Shown piece after piece: positions 59,203 to 64,000 of a stretch of 64,000 bases of DNA (positions are counted from its first letter, which is position 1; each line of letters opens with the position of its first letter). This stretch comes from Salinicola lusitanus. Lineage in GTDB: Bacteria; Pseudomonadota; Gammaproteobacteria; Pseudomonadales; Halomonadaceae. The stretch is from NCBI RefSeq assembly GCF_003206045.1, contig NZ_PZJM01000009.1, positions 1 to 64,000 of the forward strand. The letters run 5' to 3'. A program made the position numbers and the translations under genes. The notes beneath the pieces are model-generated. The model was not told the DNA's origin. It searched no databases and worked only from the letters and a program-made list of their open reading frames with translations.

Positions 59203-61398
59203 ATGGAAATCAAGGTCAACTATCTCGACAACCTGCGCCAGGAAGCCAAGTTCGACGACTTCACGGTGATCACCGACCAGCCGATCCGCTACAAGGGCGA
59301 CGGCTCGGCGCCAGGGCCGTTCGACTACTTCCTCGCCTCCACGGTGCTCTGCGCGGCCTATTTCGTGCGGGTCTACTGCAACGCCCGCGAGATCCCCACC
59401 GAGAACATCCGGCTGTCGCAGAACAACATCGTCGACCCGGAGAACCGCTACAACCAGATCTTCCGCATCCAGATCGAGCTGCCGGCGGACATCTCCGACA
59501 AGGATCGCACCGGCATTCTGCGCTCGATCGAGCGCTGCTCGGTCAAGCGGGTGATCCAGAACAACCCCGAGTTCCAGATCGAGGCGGTGGAGAACATCGA
59601 CGAGAACGCCCAGGCGCTGCTGATGGGCGGCTCGCTCGACAAGGACGGCGAGAGCCAGGAGACCTGGATCGAAGGCAAGGACCTGCCGCTGGAGCGGACC
59701 ATCGCCAACATGACGGGCATCCTCGAGCGTCTCGGCATGAAGATCGAGATCGCCTCCTGGCGCAATATCGTGCCCCACGTCTGGTCGCTGCACATTCGCG
59801 ACGCCGCTTCGCCGATGTGCTTCACCAACGGCAAGGGAGCGACCAAGGAGGCCGCGCTGTGCTCGGCGCTGGGCGAGTTCATCGAGCGCCTCTCCTGCAA
59901 CTTCTTCTACAACGATCAGTTCTTCGGCAGCGAGATCGCCGCCAGCGAGTTCGTCCACTATCCGAACGAGCGCTGGTTCCAGCCGGGGCCGGACGACGCG
60001 CTGCCCAGCGAGATTCTCGACGACCACTGCCGCGCGATCTTCGACCCGGACGGCGAGCTCCGAGGCTCGCATCTGTATGACACCAACTCCGGACGCACCG
60101 ACCGCGGCATCGTCTCGCTGCCGTTTCAGCGCTACTCGGACGGCGAGACGGTATGGTTCCCCTCCAACCTGATCGAGAACCTCTATCTCAGCAACGGCAT
60201 GAGCGCGGGCAACACCCTTGCCGAAGCGCAGGTGCAGTGTCTCTCCGAGATCTTCGAACGGGCGGTGAAGCGCCAGATCATCGAGCAGGAGATCGCGCTA
60301 CCGGACGTGCCCGAGGCGGTGCTGGCGCAGTACCCGACGATTCTCGAAGGCGTGCAGGCACTGGAAGCCCAGGGCTTCCCGGTGCTGGTCAAGGATGCCT
60401 CGCTCGGCGGGCGCTTCCCGGTCGCCTGCGTCACCTTGATGAACCCGCGCACCGGCGGCGTGTTCGCCTCCTTCGGCGCGCACCCCAGCCTGTCGGTCGC
60501 CATCGAACGCAGCCTCACCGAACTGCTGCAGGGGCGCAGCTTCGAAGGCATGAACGACCTGCCGCCGCCCACCTTCAACACCCAGGCGGTGAGTGAACCC
60601 AACAACTTCGTCGAGCACTTCATCGACTCTTCCGGCGTGGTGTCGTGGCGCTTCTTCAGCGCCACGGCGGACGTCGACTTCGTCGAGTGGGACTTCTCCG
60701 GTACGAACGACGAGGAGGCCGAGCGCCTGTTCGCGATTCTCGAGGAGGAGGGCCTGGAGGCCTATGTCGCCCTCCACGATGACCTAGGCGCCCCGGTGTG
60801 CCGCATCCTGGTGCCCGGCTACTCCGAGGTCTATCCGGTCGAGGATCTGGTGTGGGACAACACCAACATGGCACTGGCCTTCCGCGAGGATATCCTCGCC
60901 CTGCACCGCCTCGACGAGGCGCAGCTGAACGACCTGCTCGAACGTCTGGAGGAGAGTGAGCTCGACGAGCAGATGAAGATCGTCACCCTGATCGGGATCG
61001 AGTTCGACGACAACACCGTCTGGTCGGAGCTGACCATCGCCGAGCTGAAGTTGCTGATCCAACTGGCGCTGGGGCGCCTCGAGGACGCCCTGGACGGCGC
61101 GCAGATGTTCTTGCAGTTCAACGACAACACCGTCGACCGCGGACTCTTCTATCAGGCACTGTCGGCGGTGCTCGAGATCGCCCTGGACGACGATCTCGAT
61201 CTCGACGACTACCGCCACAATCTGACCCGCATGTTCGGCGAGGCGAAGATGGCGGACGCCATCGGCGCGGTGGAGGGCTCGGTGCGCTTCCCCGGGCTGA
61301 CACCGACCAGCCTCGAGCTCGACGGTATCGAGCGCCACCAGCGCCTGCTCGAGAGCTACCGCAAGCTGCACGCCTGGCGGGCCGCCCGGGCGCGCTGA
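59203..61398 (+). CDS. OsmC-YcaO fusion protein
   Basis: A 731-aa two-domain protein. Residues 1-150 are an OsmC-like domain (NYLDNLRQEAKFDDFTVITD, PFDYFLASTVLCAAYFVRVYC with the conserved cysteine) without a second obvious redox cysteine in the usual place. Residues 165-731 match E. coli YcaO end to end: SLHIRDAASPMCFTNGKGATK, CSALGEFIERLSCNFFYND, SNGMSAGNTLAEAQVQCLSEIFER, FASFGAHPSLSVAIERSLTELLQGR and a helical C-terminal repeat region. YcaO proteins use ATP to activate backbone amides; E. coli YcaO supports RimO in methylthiolation of ribosomal protein S12. The start MEIKVNYLDN was chosen on domain content; the ribosome site is weak. Confidence 0.92.
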   Translation: MEIKVNYLDNLRQEAKFDDFTVITDQPIRYKGDGSAPGPFDYFLASTVLCAAYFVRVYCNAREIPTENIRLSQNNIVDPENRYNQIFRIQIELPADISDKDRTGILRSIERCSVKRVIQNNPEFQIEAVENIDENAQALLMGGSLDKDGESQETWIEGKDLPLERTIANMTGILERLGMKIEIASWRNIVPHVWSLHIRDAASPMCFTNGKGATKEAALCSALGEFIERLSCNFFYNDQFFGSEIAASEFVHYPNERWFQPGPDDALPSEILDDHCRAIFDPDGELRGSHLYDTNSGRTDRGIVSLPFQRYSDGETVWFPSNLIENLYLSNGMSAGNTLAEAQVQCLSEIFERAVKRQIIEQEIALPDVPEAVLAQYPTILEGVQALEAQGFPVLVKDASLGGRFPVACVTLMNPRTGGVFASFGAHPSLSVAIERSLTELLQGRSFEGMNDLPPPTFNTQAVSEPNNFVEHFIDSSGVVSWRFFSATADVDFVEWDFSGTNDEEAERLFAILEEEGLEAYVALHDDLGAPVCRILVPGYSEVYPVEDLVWDNTNMALAFREDILALHRLDEAQLNDLLERLEESELDEQMKIVTLIGIEFDDNTVWSELTIAELKLLIQLALGRLEDALDGAQMFLQFNDNTVDRGLFYQALSAVLEIALDDDLDLDDYRHNLTRMFGEAKMADAIGAVEGSVRFPGLTPTSLELDGIERHQRLLESYRKLHAWRAARAR

Positions 61399-61415
61399 GC
61401 GGCGCAACCCGGCCA

Positions 61416-61814
61416 TCACCGGTCGGCGGGGTGATTCACGCCATCGCCGACCGGAATCGGCCCGGGCAGGTCGAACGGATCTACGCCTTCCAGGCAGGCG
61501 ATGTTGTAGCCGTACTGGTCCGGATTGGAACGCCGCTGATGGTGAGTGTAGATACCGCAGTTGCTGCAGAAATAGTGCCGTGCGGTCATGGTGTTGAACT
61601 GATAGCGACGCAGGGTTTCCTCTCCGCTGACGATGCGCAGTCCCGCCAGCGGCACGCTCGCCACGATCGCGCCGCGGCGTCGACACATCGAGCAGTTGCA
61701 GCGACGCGGATCGACCACGCCGTCGGGTAGTTCGAGTTCGAGCACCACCGCACCGCAGTGGCAGAGTGCACGGTGGCGTGGCTGGATATCGGTATTGCCG
61801 ATGCGCTTGATCAT
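61416..61814 (-). CDS. GFA-family (glutathione-dependent formaldehyde-activating-like) zinc protein
   Basis: A 132-aa protein with the Mss4-like fold. Cysteines fit the GFA zinc sites: CHC in RALCHCGAVVLEL, CNCSMC in RRCNCSMCRRRGAIV, and CSNCG in RHYFCSNCGIYTHH. A true formaldehyde role is rarely shown for this family; function unknown. The start MIKRIGNTDI has GGGGAGGGG upstream. It is convergent with the YcaO-like gene, 17 bases apart. Confidence 0.9.
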   Translation of the reverse strand: MIKRIGNTDIQPRHRALCHCGAVVLELELPDGVVDPRRCNCSMCRRRGAIVASVPLAGLRIVSGEETLRRYQFNTMTARHYFCSNCGIYTHHQRRSNPDQYGYNIACLEGVDPFDLPGPIPVGDGVNHPADR

Positions 61815-61928
61815 CTGTCCCCTCCCCTGCGCTCCCGCTTTCCGTCGCCGCCCTCTGCAGCATAGCGCCGCCCCGCCGACCTTCACCATCACCCCTCCGG
61901 TTACGTCTCTTCACATCTCTCTACCTCC

Positions 61929-61946
61929 GCTTCATGCAAGCGTCAC
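61929..61946 (+). promoter_or_regulatory. Weak Pho-box-like repeat upstream of phoD
   Basis: GCTTCAT and GCGTCAC occur 11 bases apart, giving TTCAT and GTCAC at the right phase for PhoB. Only 4 and 5 of 7 bases fit the half-site consensus, so support is weak. Confidence 0.3.
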
Positions 61947-61999
61947 GGGACGGCGCTAGCCTGCCGTTCATCGATGACGAGCCCTCGAGGAGACGAGAC

Positions 62000-63583
62000 A
62001 TGACGACACCGCCGAAGCCTTTCACGCGACGCGACTTGCTGGTCGCCAGCGGCCACGCCGGGCTCGGCCTGGCGGGCATCGCTCTTCTCGGCGCCCCGGC
62101 GATCGTGCTGGCCGAGGGCCGACGCCCGACGGTGGAAGGCGGCGTGATGAGCGGCGACGTGCTGACGGATCGCGCCATGCTGTGGGGCAAGGCAAGCCAG
62201 CCGTCGCGAATGCTGATCGAAGTCGCCGACAACCCGGAGTTCCGTGGTGCGCGCCAGTTGCCCGGAGTCGAGGTGCTGCCCAGCACCGACCTGATCGGCA
62301 AGCTCGACGCGACCGGGCTGACAGGCATGGACACCGTCCACTACCGGGTGCGATTCGCGGCCTTGGGAGATCCACGGGCGATCAGCGAGCCGGTGGTCGG
62401 GCAGTTGCGACTGCCGCCGAGCGCACCGCGCGACCTGCGCTTCGTCTGGTCCGGCGACGTGGTCGGCCAGGGCTGGGGCATCGATGAATCCCGCGGTGGC
62501 ATGCGCACCTGGGAAACGATGCGCCAGGTCCGGCCGGATTTCTTCATCCACTCCGGCGACACGGTCTACGCCGACGGGCCGCTGGAAGCGCAGACCGAGC
62601 TCCCCGATGGCGGTATCTGGCGCAATATCGTCACGCCGGCCAAGCAGAAGGTCGCCGAGACACTGGACGAATATCGCGGCCAGCACGCCTACAACCATCT
62701 CGATGCCAACTTCCGCCGCTTTGCCGCCGAAGTGCCGATGCTGGCGCAGTGGGACGATCACGAGACGACCAACAACTGGTATCCGCAGGAGATCCTCGAC
62801 AACGACCGGTACACGGAAAAGAACGTCGCGCTGCTCGCCGCCCGCGGCCGGCAGGCGTTTCTCGAGTACATGCCGATCCGCCTGCCCGCTTCCGCCCCGC
62901 AACGGATCTACCGACGGTTCTCCTACGGCCCGGGGATGGAAGTCTTCATGCTCGACATGCGCAGCTATCGCGGCCCCAACAGCGTCAACCTGCAAGACGA
63001 GGAGTCCTCGGCCACCGCGTTCCTGGGTGAAAACCAGTTCCGCTGGCTGCGGCAAGCGCTGAACGACTCCAACGCGACCTGGAAGATCATCGCCGCCGAC
63101 ATGCCGATCGGCATGGTGGTCCCGGATGGCGATCAGTTCGAAGCGATCGCCAACCGTGATCCCGGCCAGCCTCTTGGCCGCGAGCTGGAGATCGCGCGGT
63201 TGCTCCAGGCCATTCGCGACGACGATATTGCCAACGTGGTCTGGTTCACCGCCGACGTGCACTACACCGCCGCGCATCACTACGCCCCGGAGCGCGCCAG
63301 CTTCAAGGCGTTCAAACCGTTCTGGGAGTTCGTCAGCGGCCCTCTCCACGCCGGCACCTTCGGCCCCAGCGAGATGGACGCCACCTTTGGCCCCGAGGTG
63401 ACCTTCTTCAAGGCCCCGCCCGAGGGCCAGTCCAACCTGCCGCCCTCGGCGGGCTACCAGTTCTTCGGCCAGGCCGACCTGGATGGCGAGAGCGAGACAC
63501 TGACTATCCGGCTGAAAGACAGCGACGGCAGGACGCTGCACACCCAGGTGCTGGAGCCCGAGCCCCGTTCCGCCAACGCCTGA
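62000..63583 (+). CDS. phoD: PhoD-family alkaline phosphatase/phosphodiesterase
   Basis: Calcium/iron-dependent extracytoplasmic phosphodiesterase-phosphatase, 527 aa. The N-terminus is a Tat signal (FTRRDLLVASGHAGLGLAGI). An Ig-like N-terminal domain (GVMSGDVLTDRAMLWGKAS) precedes the metal-binding catalytic part: VWSGDVVGQGWGID, PDFFIHSGDTVYADGP, PMLAQWDDHETTNNWYP and VVWFTADVHYTAAHHY. The start MTTPPKPFTR has GAGGAGACG just upstream; a longer frame does not begin with a signal. A weak Pho-box-like repeat (61929-61946) lies upstream. It may supply phosphate, and glycerophosphodiesters are a possible substrate. Confidence 0.93.
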   Translation: MTTPPKPFTRRDLLVASGHAGLGLAGIALLGAPAIVLAEGRRPTVEGGVMSGDVLTDRAMLWGKASQPSRMLIEVADNPEFRGARQLPGVEVLPSTDLIGKLDATGLTGMDTVHYRVRFAALGDPRAISEPVVGQLRLPPSAPRDLRFVWSGDVVGQGWGIDESRGGMRTWETMRQVRPDFFIHSGDTVYADGPLEAQTELPDGGIWRNIVTPAKQKVAETLDEYRGQHAYNHLDANFRRFAAEVPMLAQWDDHETTNNWYPQEILDNDRYTEKNVALLAARGRQAFLEYMPIRLPASAPQRIYRRFSYGPGMEVFMLDMRSYRGPNSVNLQDEESSATAFLGENQFRWLRQALNDSNATWKIIAADMPIGMVVPDGDQFEAIANRDPGQPLGRELEIARLLQAIRDDDIANVVWFTADVHYTAAHHYAPERASFKAFKPFWEFVSGPLHAGTFGPSEMDATFGPEVTFFKAPPEGQSNLPPSAGYQFFGQADLDGESETLTIRLKDSDGRTLHTQVLEPEPRSANA

Positions 63584-63608
63584 GGAGGGCTGGCGGTCGG
63601 CGCCGAGG

Positions 63609-64000
63609 TCACACCAGCTTGCCCGGATTCATGATGCCGAGCGGGTCGAGGGCGGCCTTGATCGCACGCATCACCGCCCACCCTTCACCGTGTTCGGCTT
63701 CCATGTAGGCACGCTTGCCGGTGCCGATACCGTGCTCGCCGGTACAGGTGCCGCCGGCGGCCAGGGCACGTTCGATCAGGCGCCGGTTGAATGCCGCCAG
63801 TGTCTCGAGTTCTTGTTCGCTATGGCGATCCACCGCGACGACCAGATGAAAGTTGCCATCGCCAACATGGCCGAGCAGCGGCGCGATCAGGCCACTCTCG
63901 GCGACATCCGCCTGGGTCGCTTCGATGCACTCGGCGAGCTGCGAGATCGGCACGCAGATATCGGTCGCGAGAAACTCCATCCCCGGGCGCAGTGCCTTGG
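63609..64000 (-). CDS. FAD-linked oxidase / D-lactate dehydrogenase-type protein, C-terminal part (runs off the window)
   Basis: The last 130 residues of a GlcD/DLD-type flavoprotein; the reading frame continues past the window end (KALRPGMEFLATDICVPIS). It has the C-terminal signature LIAPLLGHVGDGNFHLV with the metal-binding His, then GTCTGEHGIGTGKRAYM and AALDPLGIMNPGKLV. Likely substrates are D-lactate, glycolate or D-2-hydroxyglutarate; the N-terminal half needed to choose is missing. It is convergent with phoD, 25 bases apart. Confidence 0.9.
   Translation of the reverse strand, partial: KALRPGMEFLATDICVPISQLAECIEATQADVAESGLIAPLLGHVGDGNFHLVVAVDRHSEQELETLAAFNRRLIERALAAGGTCTGEHGIGTGKRAYMEAEHGEGWAVMRAIKAALDPLGIMNPGKLV

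Overview
The window is a compact, GC-rich stretch of chromosome from a gammaproteobacterium. The gene order (tyrS/anmK; pilT-pilU/yggS-proC-yggT-metX-metW; sfsA/dksA-gluQ-pcnB-folK-panB-panC) and protein similarity recalled from memory suggest a Halomonadaceae-type organism (Halomonas, Salinicola, Kushneria or relatives). ACC deaminase, sugar-acid catabolism and many uptake systems fit a plant- or soil-associated, salt-tolerant heterotroph. No tRNA, rRNA, CRISPR array, phage or complete insertion sequence was seen.

Left third (1-21000), mostly housekeeping: tyrS and anmK are divergent; the pilus retraction ATPases pilT-pilU are divergent from yggS-proC-yggT; metX-metW follow; then sfsA, dksA, gluQ, pcnB, folK, panB, panC, a GNAT acetyltransferase, coaA, an acyltransferase and pnp. 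Between gluQ and pcnB lie about 1000 bases without a convincing gene. They hold the most interesting element of the window: a predicted sRNA of about 490 nt (11650-12138) with a sigma-54-type promoter, an intrinsic terminator and eight AACAACAA-like clusters, most framed by their own inverted repeats. This is the architecture and genomic position of the Pseudomonas CrcZ RNA, which titrates Hfq/Crc in carbon catabolite repression. The cbrA-cbrB genes that precede crcZ in Pseudomonas are absent here.

Middle (21000-38300), catabolic cassettes: a D-glucarate operon (kdgD, gudD, a tripartite tricarboxylate-type transporter tctCBA, and alpha-ketoglutarate semialdehyde dehydrogenase) that should take glucarate to 2-oxoglutarate; ACC deaminase (acdS) with its divergent Lrp-type regulator; an amidase; a GntR-controlled amidohydrolase / MatC-like permease / M14 peptidase cassette of unknown substrate; and an SbmA-like peptide transporter.

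Right third (38300-64000), transport and oxidation: ugpBAEC behind a candidate Pho box; a universal stress protein; a dppABCDF-type peptide importer; an orphan glycine-betaine-type binding protein; glpD-glpF-glpK; a three-subunit membrane-bound sugar-acid/alcohol dehydrogenase (GMC flavoprotein, triheme cytochrome c, Tat-exported small subunit); an OsmC-YcaO fusion; a GFA-family protein; a PhoD-type phosphatase; and the C-terminal end of an FAD-linked oxidase running off the window. Ugp and Glp converge on glycerol-3-phosphate. All functional calls are by reading the sequence and by knowledge of families; no database search was run.
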